From: Ottelia alismoides
Taxonomy: Eukaryota; Streptophyta; Magnoliopsida; Alismatales; Hydrocharitaceae
Direction of reading: 5' to 3'
NCBI GenBank assembly: GCA_037367405.1
Contig: JAZKJV010003365.1
Span: 1 to 64,000, forward strand
Length of the DNA: 64,000 bases
In this document: positions 12,292 to 22,406 of the stretch, piece by piece
Layout: each line of letters starts with the position of its first letter
Numbering within the stretch: the first letter of the stretch is position 1
Program-made: the position numbers and the translations under genes
The notes under the pieces: generated by a model
The model's input: the letters and a program-made list of their open reading frames with translations, nothing else
Database searches by the model: none
What the model was told of the DNA's origin: nothing

Positions 12292-12674
12292 GGAAAAATG
12301 TGTATGCCCCTAGGGGGAGCTAACTTAGCTCCCCCTGCCCCTTTTTCACAATTTTTTTTATTTTTTTGAAATCTAAAACCGTGTAAATTCATTATTAAAT
12401 CCCTATATTATGTCATTCAAAATTCATACGAAACAGAGACTCCTACGACCTCCATCCAAATGGGGTCGATTTAAAAAATCATGTTACCGTTAAAAAAATG
12501 ACTGTCTGGATGGAGGCCGTAGGAGTCTCTGTTTCGCATGAAATTTGAATCACATAATATAGGGATATAGTGATGAGTATTCATGGAAGAAATTTTCAAA
12601 AAAAATAAAAAATAGTGAAAATGGAGCGGGGGGAGCCAAGTTAGCTCCCCCCATGGGGCAGCCCCATTTATCCC
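12292..12674. mobile_element. Foldback unit 6 (palindromic MITE)
   Basis: Palindromic unit of the first variant: GGGGGAGCTAACTTAGCTCC at the left and its inverse at ~12632-12652. The arms contain GAAACAGAGACTCCTACGAC. Only eight bases of TA separate it from the next unit. Confidence 0.8.
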
Positions 12675-12682
12675 ATATATAT

Positions 12683-13057
12683 GGGGTGCCCCCTAAGGGA
12701 GCTAACTTGGCTCCCCCCGCCCCATTTTCACCATTTTTTATTTTTTTTGAAAATTTCTTCCATGAATATTCATCACTATATCCCTATATTATGCTATTCA
12801 AATTTCATACGAAAAGAGACTCCTAAAGCCTCCATCAAGACAATCATTTTTTTAACGGTAACAGGATTTTTTAAATCGATCATGTTTGGATGGAGGCCGT
12901 AGGAGTCTCTGTTTCGCATGAAATTTGAATGACATAATATAGGGATTTGATAATGAATTTACATGATTTTAGATTTCAAAAAAAAATAAAAAAAATGTGA
13001 AAAAGGGGCGGGGGAGCTAAGTTAGCTTCCCCTAGGGGGCATACACATTTTTCTCAC
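12683..13057. mobile_element. Foldback unit 7 (palindromic MITE)
   Basis: Palindromic unit of the first variant: GGGAGCTAACTTGGCTCCCC at the left, GGGGAGCTAAGTTAGCTTCC at the right. The centre holds TTTAACGGTAACAGG. The ORF 12681-12902 is a chance reading of one arm. Confidence 0.8.
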
Positions 13058-13079
13058 ATATATATATATATATATATAT

Positions 13080-13432
13080 GAGGTTAATGGGACTGCCCCT
13101 TGGGGAGGCCAACATGGCTGCTCCCGTACCGTTTTCAGTGTTTTTTTATTATTTTTGAAAAATATCACAATATATATTCATCCCTATATCCCTCCAATAT
13201 GTCATTTGAATTTCTCAGAAACAGAGACTCATACGGCCTTCATCCAGACAATCATTTTTTAACGATAATAGGATTTGTTAAATCGACACTATCTCGGTGG
13301 AGGCTGCAGGAGTCTCTGTTTCTGACGAAATTCGAATGACATATAGGAGGGATATAGGGATGAATATACATGATGATATTTTTCAAAAAAAAAAAGCCGA
13401 AAATAGAGGACGGGGTAGCCCCATTAAATCAT
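13080..13432. mobile_element. Foldback unit 8 (second variant, right arm shortened)
   Basis: Palindromic unit with GGAGGCCAACATGGCTGCTC at the left. The right end is shortened (GGGGTAGCCCCATTAAATC) and lacks part of the terminal hairpin seen in the others. It is followed by the last TA tract of the chain (13433-13458). Confidence 0.7.
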
Positions 13433-13433
13433 G

Positions 13434-13464
<31 letters not shown>

Positions 13465-13514
13465 TACAAGATATTAATGTTATAACAATCAAATCTATAA
13501 GGTCATATACAGAT

Positions 13515-13880
13515 AAATGAAGCGGTTTTTGGGTATTAGAGTAAAATGTATGGAACGATATTTTTCCACCATTTTTGCTCGTGCAGGGGCCCTTACAAAT
13601 TCTTGGATTTCTTGCAATATGAAATTTAATGCCATCACACTGATTTTGTATTTTACTTTTATTGATGATGCTAGGAAATCAGCATAGATAGGATCGCATA
13701 CTGCTCCAATAGTTGCTTAGTTGCTTTGATTCATGATAGCAAAGTGCTCCCATTTATTACCCACGGCTTTGATTGGTATTACTGCTGTACCATTTATGAC
13801 ATTATTCCTCGCGACAACTACTGGAATACGTATCATATGTATTGATATTAAATGGATGCGGTTATGATCTCTAATAGGCA
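13515..13880 (-). pseudogene. Unrecognised coding remnant
   Basis: A minus-strand frame from ~13880 to ~13515 reads as plausible protein for about 110 residues with one stop (TAA at ~13717, explained by CAA to TAA). Visible phrases are [53 protein letters not shown] and [12 protein letters not shown]. The composition is not low-complexity, so this looks like a decayed exon, not chance. I do not recognise the family. It lies downstream of, and on the same strand as, the spliced gene ending at 14149 but is separated from it by that gene's stop codon. Confidence 0.35.
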
Positions 13881-14148
13881 AAAAAAGAACCTATGTTTCT
13901 TTCTCCCCTATCTGGATAGAAATAACCGCAAAAAGGGGAGGATAATGGGGAACTTTTTCCTCTCACGTTAATCAAAATAAAAAAAATCCAGTTGAGAAGG
14001 AAATCTACGAAGTCCAACCGTTATCCTCTTATCCATGGATTGCAGGAATGGACATAATTTGTTAGATCAGTTATCACATCGAAATGGAGCAAATTATTCT
14101 GAAAACAACATTACTCCCTACAAACATAATTATATTATATGATGATAT

Positions 14149-15968
14149 CTATGTATAATAATTCCAATCTTCTGGGAGCATTGCATCGATGGAAAAGTTG
14201 CAGACCATATCACCATTGCGGTTACCTCCTCCTCGACTCATATCAATGGTGTTCCTCAATCCTAACCCACCTGTTAAGATGCACCAAATTTCATCCAAAA
14301 TAATATTAATTACCCCGCTAATTACCATACATTTGTCCAAAATGCATCAACAACAAAGCTGAACTCGTCATAGTTACCGATAGGTATAATAGCTAATTAA
14401 TTTGGATGGAGCGAAAAGGAGTTCATATACCTTCTTGGAATGGCGATGGAGAAGAAGCTCGAGCTCTTCTCTTTATCAGCTGTTGCATAACATGAAGAGG
14501 TAGAAGGACAGGAGTGTAATCTGAAAAAATCAACATACTTCTTTATATATATCTATGGGAGTGGTTCATTGCCACGATTGATTTGAATATTCATTGATAT
14601 ATCTTTCAATGTTATATATAATAACGATTACTATTCGTTGGTAGTTTATCTTTTAATCTTGAAATTCACAAAGAATGTCATACTCAGTGCTAAAGTCTCG
14701 CGCACACACACACATAATGATGATTATTTGTTTTTAGGTAAAGATTTATTCTAGTTGTTACTAATTGTGCGATGATTATAAAAAATCGACAAATAATCGT
14801 TGTTATATAATTCTTTACTAGTGGTATACCAACACATACACTACTCATTGAGAAATTAAAAGAATTAAGTAACGAACAATGTTTATTATTATAAGTTGAT
14901 GGAAAATATGCGTCATTTTCTAGATATTATTTGAAAAAATTGCAAAGTTTAATGAAATCTAGATTAAAACATGCAAAATTCCTTTCATAAGAGGATCACA
15001 TGAGATCTAAATTTAGCATATAGAAGAAGAGTTGATCAATGAATTAATTTAGAGAAACAAGAGATAGGCTAGGGTACTTACTCAGAATCATGGTGCAACG
15101 ATCACCGTCAGTACTATCGTCTGATCTGCGAGGGAGGAAGAAGCCAGTGCCCATGGACCGCTGGCAAGAGTCCATGAACATGGCGTGCATCCCATCACGC
15201 CCATACCCTCCTCCCCCTCCAGATCTCTTACGAGTAGCTCCAAAGAATGACCAGGGAGTAGTTCGATATGCATCCTCACAACGTAATTTCAATGCGACGC
15301 GATGGTTTGCCTTGGAGTCCTGAGCGCATGGTCCATGCTTAACGAGTCAATTCCAAAGTTTTGATCAATCTATACAAGTGTTGGCCATAAAGTATGAAGT
15401 TGAACAGTGATCTCAGACGATCAAGATTCGACCAACTAACCGATGTTGCGTCCGTGATTACTATCAGACATTTTTACCCAAATTAAGTAGTTGAGCATAT
15501 CTCTAAAGTTTAATCATCTCTGAAATTGAAAATTTCAATCGATTTATAGGGACAGTAGGGTACATATAAAAAAGATAGGGGTATAAATGTAATTATGATT
15601 TTTCACGAGAAGGCAAGTAAACAAATATCCTATATTTATAACATTAATCATCCAAGTCGAGGACCCCGAGATCTTAAATAGAAGAAGAAGAAGAAGAAGA
15701 AGATCACCATGGAAGAATGGTTGTCGGAAAAGAAAGCACCCGTTCCCCGACGTTTCCACACCGTCGAATCCTCCTGTTACACAAACACACCTCGAGATTT
15801 CAACGACGAGGCTCAGCAGATAACACTATACATCCGAGAAAATACAGGTGATTACGATGTCGAAGAGGCAGTAGTACACAAACATACGGATTGATCAGGG
15901 TTGATTACAATGTGCATAGCAGCGAAGGGTTGATCTCCGTGTAAGCTCTTCCTCCATCCTCTCTCCAT
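14149..15968 (-). CDS. Probable host gene, uncharacterised plant protein, four exons (~176 aa)
   Basis: Model: exon 1 15968-15888, exon 2 15319-15082, exon 3 14520-14431, exon 4 14270-14149. All introns are GT-AG. The phases (0, 1, 1) agree and the total is 531 nt, so the reading frame is maintained to a TAG. The protein has a glycine run (KRSGGGGGYGRDG) before MHAMFMDS and GTGFFLPRR, then YTPVLLPLHVMQQL, and ends with LPEDWNYYT. GTG-x-FLPRR, PVLLP and a C-terminal LP-x-(E/D)W-x-Y resemble a small uncharacterised plant protein family that I recall without a known function; no enzyme motif is visible. Exon 1 is the weakest part (MERGWRKSLHG start). Exons 2-4 are better supported by phase and motif order. 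It is the only gene in the window without a TE signature. Confidence 0.6.
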
Positions 15969-16630
15969 GATCTAGCGAGAAGCCTCGGGAGAGGAGAGCA
16001 GATGGAGCTTAGCTTATATAAGTAAAAGAGAGAAACAGGGACAGGATTTGTTGAGCGACTATTAGGACCGGCAACTAAATATTACATAGTGATGAGAGAG
16101 AAAGTAGCATAACTTAAAAGATGTTGGAGAGATTTTTTTTCTGGAAGTAATGATCCACTCCATTATGGAGTTTGGTCTAAAGTTAAAAGGGAGCATGACG
16201 TACGCCTGCAAAGTTACGTTACGACGACTTACCATTTGGGTTGAAATACAGAACAGGCGTGCTTAGCATGACGTTTACGATCCTATTCCAGTTGGAACAA
16301 GTAAATATATTGAATTGAAAACGGAATGGCATGCATGGTGGAGAAGCAGGTGAGAATGATCGAGCAACCGGAGACCATGGGGTCGGTTAGATAGACATAG
16401 ACAGCAGTGCAGTCAGCAGCAACAGTAAGCCCTTTGAAGCAGTGGGTTCAGAGTTGGTACCCTAACTCCTGACTGAAAGTACTGTCGACGTATTTTTATA
16501 CGTCGGCAGAGTTGACAAGGGTTGACCATCGGTTAAGGAGGTGCATTTGTTTTTTAACGGTAAATAAGGATTGTATTGATGAGATGAGGTCACGTGATTG
16601 CATTAGTAGTTTTCCCCTCACTAAAACCTC
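15969..16630. other. Upstream region of the spliced gene, no other gene seen
   Basis: Mixed sequence. No recognisable ORF or repeat apart from the TATA motif near 16017. It may carry the upstream regulatory region of the minus-strand gene. Confidence 0.3.
16013..16022 (-). promoter_or_regulatory. TATA box of the spliced minus-strand gene
   Basis: On the minus strand, ACTTATATAAGC lies about 45-50 bp upstream of the proposed ATG at 15968. That is a suitable distance for a TATA box with a short 5' UTR. Confidence 0.4.
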
Positions 16631-16631
16631 A

Positions 16632-16985
16632 GGGTGCGTTTGGTTCGTGGGTTATCTGGGGAGGATAATTCGTTTTTGTGTTTTGGTGTTTGGTTGGTGG
16701 GTTTAGAGTTGGGAGGGTTTGTGTGATGTGATTGTATTGAAATTTGAAAAAGTAGGTAGTTATTATGATATGATTGTATTGAAATGTGAAAAAGCGGGTA
16801 GTTGTTGTGATGTGATTGTATTGATGTTTGAAATAGTGAGTATAAGTTGAGTAATTTATGATTTTTAGATGATATGATGGTATAATATTTTTTTTGATGA
16901 AAAGAGAGTGAGCCCCACTAGTAGGTTATAAATATGGATTTTGGGGGATAACCTACCCAAAGTGGGGGGTAACCCCCCAACTGCC
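16632..16985. mobile_element. MITE with GGTTATC-type inverted termini
   Basis: Starts with GGGTGCGTTTGGTTC then GGGTTATCTGGGG. Ends with GGGGGATAACCTACCC then GGGGTAACCCCCC, giving inverted GGTTATC/GATAACC termini. The interior is AT-rich with two near-identical stretches (GTGATGTGATTGTATTGA-like, ~16720-16830). It lacks coding potential. The GTGCGTTTGGTT start is common in plant Tourist/Harbinger- and hAT-type MITEs, and I cannot decide between them. It abuts the 3' end of the L1 remnant. Confidence 0.5.
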
Positions 16986-19585
16986 AAGCCACCGCCAAGC
17001 CACGGCAAAAGCAGTCCTAATCTTTAAGGCAATGCGTGCATCCAGCCCGTGGACCATCTTGGCCCAATCAAGAACATCCTTGATTGAAACTCCATAACCA
17101 AAATAGGGCAAATTTAAAGCAGCACGAGTTTCTTCCCATTCACCAAATGTGTAGGAATATTCCCAAAACAAGTGGTCCCTCGATTCGAGGGGTGATCACA
17201 GAGCAAGCAACTGCAGTCCGAGCAAAATCCAACACAGAGAAGCCTTTCTCGAGTGAGAATTTTATTTCTAACCACTCTAAAAAAGCAACACTTACGCTTT
17301 AGAGCCGCTGAAGAGCACCAAACTTCCCTCCACCAGTCAACCACGGGATCTCTTATCCTTAACAACATCAAAGCACAAGTGAAATGAGAAATCAACGAAG
17401 GAAAAGGTCCACATGTAGGGGGCACAAAGCTGTCTCAAAGCTGGGGCAATGACTGATCTATTTCTCAGTAAGGTCTTCCAAAGAGCGGATGCATTGTACA
17501 TGATAGAAACATCCCAGGACAATTCAACCTGAAGATACTTGGAGCGAAGAAAATCAGCTCAAATGGAGTTTTCGGTCGTGAGGAACCTCCAAACCCATGC
17601 GATTTTAGAGTATTAATAAAGTCCCAAGCGACCTATTTCTAAGCCCCCCTTCTTCTTTCGAAAGACAAATATCTTTCCAAGCTAACTCATGTCTTTTGAA
17701 GTCCTGAAGAAAGTCCATGCAAAGAGATGAAATCTGCGAGACAACTGAGGATGAGATTATAGAGCATTCGGTCCAATAAAGTAAAATTATGTTGATGATC
17801 GAGTTAATGACTTGGATTCGTCCAACCAATGAGAGAACCTTTGCCTTCCAACTACAAAGTTGGGCACGAACATTGTCCGTAAGTACTTTCTCAGCTGAAG
17901 AGCAATCAATTTTTTTGTGAGATGGAATGCCAAGGTATGTCGTAGGTAGGGATTCACCAAGAAGACCCTACGTAAGGTTCCAAATAAATTCTCCTCTTAC
18001 TTTCTTTGAGCAAAACAACCTGCTCTTTGCAACATTCATCCTAAGGTTAGACATTTTCCCAAAGGTGTCCATTGTAGGCTCGATAGTAGTCAGAGTTTTT
18101 GCATTGCACTTCGTGAAAAAAAAGAACTCGTCAGCATAAATCAAGTGAGTAGGAGCCCGATTCTACATTTTCCCATGCGAGCGATTGCCCCATCCGTCAC
18201 AGCAAGCTCAACCAAGTAGGTCAACTATTCCATGGAGGCAGTGAAGAGAAGGGGACTAAGGGATCTCCGGACGGAGCCCTCTAGAACCCTTGAAGAGTCC
18301 ATGAGGGATGTCGTTCATCAAGATAGAGAAGGAGACTGTACCAATACAATTATAGATCCATGCCAACCAAGCATCACGAAAACCCATAGCTGACAGTTTG
18401 TCCAGGAGGAATTGGTGGTTAACATCAAAAGCTTTAGTAAGGTCCACTTTAACGCATGATCTTGACTAACCCCTTCGCCTCTCAGAGCTCAAAGCGAACT
18501 CTTGAGCCAACAACACAATGTCCCCAATTCACCTACATTTGACAAAAGTCAATTGGTTAGGGGAGATGAGATGAGGTAGGACCACTGAAAGACTTGAAGA
18601 GAGTAGCTTTCAAAGATCTTGTAGATAACATTACTGAAGGATATAGGTCTAAAATCCCCCCATCCCAGATGGGGAGGAGACCTTAGGGACAAGCATCAAG
18701 AAAGTGTGGTTTACTTGCCTAACCATAGCCCCTCCCGAGTGAAGGGAATCCACTCGAGATCATCAGGACCGGGAGCCTTAGAGGAGCAGATCGAGCAAAG
18801 AGCATCCAAGACCTCATTTACAATAGAAGGTCTTCAAGCCACAACCTAGCATCAAGTGAAAGCACTTTCTTCGGCACTAGATGCACAACCATAGAAAGAG
18901 AAGCAGAAGTCATGAAGAGAGATTCGTAGTGAGAGCGAGCTTGGGATGCAATTTCCAAGGGGTCGTCCGCCAATTTCCCCTCTCTATCAATAAGGCATGG
19001 AATTATATTATTTGCCTTTTTTGATGTTTGTGGAGAGATGGAAAAAATTGTAGAGTGATCTCTCAGCTTTAGCCAAGAGACACGACTTCTTTGCTTCCAG
19101 AAAGATTCATGATATGTCTTAAGGTCAATAAGATAAGATTTAAGGTCTTGTTCTAGCTGAGCTAAAGTGGGGTCCTCCAGAAAAATTCCAAGAGCCTCCG
19201 AGATGCAGCCCAAGGCAACCAAACCCGCTTTGAGATCCTCCTTCACATTCTCCTGAACAACAACCCATGCTTTAAGGGAGATCTTGACAGCATTTATCTT
19301 TTTAGCAAGGACGTACATGGAGTTACCTCTAGAAGTGGTAGTCTATGATGCCTCAGTTAAAGGAAGGTACCCATCTCTTCTCATCCAGAAGTCAAGGAAT
19401 CTAAAAGGCCTAGCACGATGCACCTTCTTCACGAGCTCACTTGAGAGAAGCGAGTGATCAATAGAAGTTAAATGAGAACAATGAAGTATCGAGAGTGGAT
19501 AAATCTTCAACCATGACGAATTGCAAGGTGCTCTGTCAAGCCTAGCAGCAATCCTTTCAGTACAGTTGTTCCACGATGCATTTGT
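16986..19585 (-). pseudogene. Decayed L1-type LINE, ORF2 remnant
   Basis: Read on the minus strand, in order: the endonuclease C-terminus at ~19570-19343 (RIAARLDRAPCNSSWL, then SIDHSLLSS, then ARPFRFLDFW); the linker at 19318-18818 (HESFWKQRSRVSWLKLRD, then FFHR-like IFSISPQTS and YESLFM); the RT core at 18447-18256 (DLTKAFD, NHQFLLDKLSAMGF, SILMN, GSRGLR); the post-RT region at 17829-17605 (LVGRIQVINSII, AWKDICLSKEEGGL); and a zinc-finger-like RVT region with LFWEYSYTFGEWEE at ~17171. Many frameshifts and stops. The FADD motif region could not be placed with confidence. Typical plant L1 order, 5'-truncated, with the 3' end cut by the MITE at 16985. Confidence 0.85.
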
Positions 19586-20204
19586 TTTATTTATGTTCAA
19601 ATGGATGTGTACATGTATGTGATCCTCTGTCGGCATGCCATATGTGAGGAAAGCATTCATATGAAGTAGAATAGAACTGAGCACGACGCAGATCTCAGAT
19701 TCTCCAGCTAGCAGTTCAATACTTACATGAAGATGATTAACTGTAATATAATAACACATGGTTCAGATGTTTTCTGGATGAATCCACATGTTTGAACAAA
19801 TAACAGTACACAGAGAAGCACAAGGATCTGTGCGGAAGAACTTCGTGATCAGATCCCCTGTGAAGGGAAGGCAGAATGGATCGAGGAGTTTTCTTTTTTG
19901 ATCGTCAGACTACTTTGCATAGAATATGCTTACCAAGTCCCGTCATTTGCATTTATTCCCCTTTGTAATATCATGTTATACCCCTGCTTTGCCTAACGGA
20001 AGGGCAAAACTGTGAATTCTGTAAGAAGTCGATGGCACAACAGATATTACAAAAAGAGGAGTATAATTGATATTGCAAAAGTTAAGAAGGACACGAATAA
20101 TAAAATCATAAAATTTAGTGTAAGGCCCTTTTCAGTTTTCAGAAGTTTGTGTTGTATTATGATAAACTACAGAAGTGACTGAACTTTATTTCATGTGTGT
20201 GTGT
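19586..20204. other. No recognised feature
   Basis: The ORF continuing upstream from the L1 remnant (19759-19600) does not look like L1. Beyond it I see only non-coding sequence. Confidence 0.3.
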
Positions 20205-20640
20205 GTTCTAGACTTGGCCAATGGGCTAGGGGTCCGCCCGCCAAACCTATTCAAGGGTCGGGATTGGCTAGGAGATTTGGGCATGGGCAGGCTCAACCAC
20301 AAAAAATAAAAAATATAAAAATATAAGCTGAATAATACGTGTATTAATATGATACACTTCAGGTTTTTTCATATGTGACATCAGTTTTAAATAAAATTTA
20401 ACGGTTTACATGTCAAGTAACATGTAAACTACTTATATCAGTTATATAAAATATAAATAGTATTAATAAAAACATTTATACATATTAAATACCATTAAAA
20501 AATCAATGGAAAACGAACGAAATGGGTCATAGACCGGCCCATGTCAGGCTTTGGACAGAGATTTTTGAACCTCGACCCATTCAGCTCGGCCCATGGACTG
20601 GCTCGGGCCGCATTTTGGTCAGTTCCGATGACGATAAACT
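20205..20640. mobile_element. hAT-like MITE remnant
   Basis: Left side CCAATGGGCTAGGGGTCC, right side GGCCCATGGACTGGCTCGGG, with an AT-rich middle. Inverted runs of GGCCCA/TGGGC on both flanks of an AT-rich core are common in hAT-type MITEs. No clear target-site duplication was found, so confidence is low. Confidence 0.3.
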
Positions 20641-21454
20641 TGCAGATATATCCTTAAACTCGATGTAACACTATGTGCATGGTTTTAGTTGCGTAGAAAT
20701 CTCTGAAAAATCCTGTAAAGATTAGGTAAAAAACAATAAGAAGCATTCTGGACCTTACATTTTAGAATGACCTGGGAGAGGGGGGGGGGTGGTAATTCTT
20801 GTTGGTGTTGAGATATAAGAAAATGTTGTGGATGTAATATGAAATGGTTTGTTTTGCTTTGAAGCAGTAGAAATGACCCGCAAGTGTTTGAACGATGTTA
20901 AGTGATTCGACTCGTACTTGTGTAATTTGTTCACCTCAAAAGCATCTATGTGACATTTTGCATGTATCGGGAACGTAGAGTATACATTATTTTGATATAG
21001 ACTACCATGGATGATCGAAATAAAGAATAAGTGAAATAGATTACTATGGGTAATTACGAATAAATGTCAATTGACTATTACTAATAGAATAAATGCAGGA
21101 AAGTTACTTTGTGAGGATGCTTTATAATCCTTCAAAATGACGCAATCGTGTAACTATGTTACTATTATATGATAAGATAAATATCTCTACTAAAACATGG
21201 TTATCATGGGTGTCCGTGGGGCAGGTACCCGACCTATTTGATTGTGACCCGTCCCGACCCGTTGTTATTGGGTTATGGGTCGACCCGTCTCATTCCAATG
21301 GGTACTCGATAGGATAGGTAATGGGTACCCGCATGTACCTGTGGAAATACCACCTTTATTTACTTATTAAATGGATAAGTATTAATCAATGGACAAAATG
21401 AGTGTCTCATGCACATCCACGGTTACGATTTGTACGTGCTAGCAATTGAGATCC

Positions 21455-21640
21455 GTTGATGAATCTTCTTTATTCTTTCATTTTATCTAAAATCCTTTAG
21501 TAATACATGTAAAAAATAATTAATTCTCATTAATTAACATGTTAACATCATTTGTTAATATTACATACTTAACAATTATTTATTTTAAAGTAAAAGAATA
21601 AATAAAAAATAAAAATAAAAAATAAGTATATATGATGCCA
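21455..21640 (+). repeat. Fragment of the Athila-like LTR start
   Basis: TTGATGAATC then CTTTATTCTTTCATTTT, CTAAAATCCTTTAGTAA and TACATGTAAA match the first ~190 bp of the LTR beginning at 25504 (GATGAATCC, CTTTATTCTTTCATTTT, CTAAAATCCTTGGTAAAATA). The similarity fades at the AAAATAAG phrase near 21630. It is an old LTR piece. Confidence 0.55.
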
Positions 21641-21826
21641 TATCAACATATATCTTGGTTGTATGTTGGGTTTACAGTGGGGATAAAATCGAATATGGAT
21701 ATATCCGAATATTCGCTTATAGTATTCGAAAGATTGTCGAATACGGATATCTATATTCGAATATTCGTCGAATAGAGATCATATACATATACGAACTCGT
21801 AAGTTGTCGAATACGTGTACAGTTGC

Positions 21827-22029
21827 TGTAACGTCCCGGGCTTAGGTCCCCTGTCCGTTATCGAAGCATTACTGGCCCTGACAACCTCTTGGGATCGGGC
21901 CCATACGAACCCGATTAACCACCCCCAAAATGCTTAAGCCGGGTTGTTCGGTAGTAAGCCCCTTCACTATTTATTCCACCCCGAATTTTTTGTGTTCCAT
22001 GGTATGGGACATTTGTTTGGGGTTTTACA
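21827..22029 (-). repeat. TRIM LTR (3' LTR on the minus strand)
   Basis: 203 bp, TG...CA bounded (plus-strand TGTAACGTCCCGGG ... GGTTTTACA). It is nearly identical to 22205-22406. The adjacent GGGGGAGG on the minus strand at 22030-22040 is the polypurine tract. Confidence 0.9.
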
Positions 22030-22204
22030 ACCTCCCCCACTTATATTCGCAACGTCCTCGTTGCGACATGGCACATCACTTCTTCCCAGTGACAGTGGCG
22101 GCTGCACGCTCCGGGTAGCCATTTCCTCCAACCATTTGTAGGGACGACTCCACCTCTCGGGTAGCCCTTTCCACTGTCAGAGGGTGTTCGGCTCTGACAC
22201 CATT
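22030..22204 (-). mobile_element. TRIM internal domain with PBS and PPT
   Basis: Internal domain of ~175 bp. On the minus strand, two bases after the 5' LTR, it reads TGGTGTCAGAGCC (22202-22190), a primer site for initiator tRNA-Met (usual form TGGTATCAGAGC). It ends at AGTGGGGGAGGT next to the 3' LTR, a clear polypurine tract. There is no coding capacity, so this is a terminal-repeat retrotransposon in miniature. The whole element (21827-22406) is flanked by the 5-bp duplication GTTGC at 21822-21826 and 22407-22411. Confidence 0.9.
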
Positions 22205-22406
22205 TGTAACGTCCCGGGCTTAGGTCCCCGGTCCGTTATCGAGCATTACTGGCCCTGACAACCTCTTGGGATCGGGCGCATACAGACCCGATTAACCACC
22301 CCCAAAATGCTTAAGCCGGGTTGTTCGGTAGTAAGCCCCTTCACTATTTATCCCACCCCGAATTTTTTGTGTTCCATGGTATGGGACATTTGTTTGGGGT
22401 TTTACA
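22205..22406 (-). repeat. TRIM LTR (5' LTR on the minus strand)
   Basis: 202-bp partner of 21827-22029, with only a few differences (one-base indel near GAAGC/GAGC; GGGCCC/GGGCGC; ATTCC/ATCCC). The high identity implies a fairly recent insertion, later than the surrounding hAT-like sequence. Confidence 0.9.

Larger units (their letters stand above)
7219..13458. repeat. Chain of ten elements separated by (TA)n tracts
   Basis: TA-dinucleotide tracts occur at 7219-7249, 8531-8544, 8935-8951, 10606-10614, 10997-11006, 11383-11406, 11850-11875, 12272-12291, 12675-12682, 13058-13079 and 13433-13458. Every interval between them is filled by one complete element: eight palindromic units and two longer elements. 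Nothing else lies in the chain except one LINE insertion. The regular alternation indicates elements that insert into TA microsatellites, including tracts already flanking earlier insertions. This is like the microsatellite-targeting 'Micron' elements described in rice, although I do not claim homology to them. Confidence 0.8.

Noticed and set aside
15709..15894. Plus-strand 61-aa ORF with a good ATG context after a GAA repeat
   Set aside because: Lies in the first intron of the better supported minus-strand gene, has no recognised domain and ends without splice-supported continuation. It could still be a small gene, but the evidence is weak.
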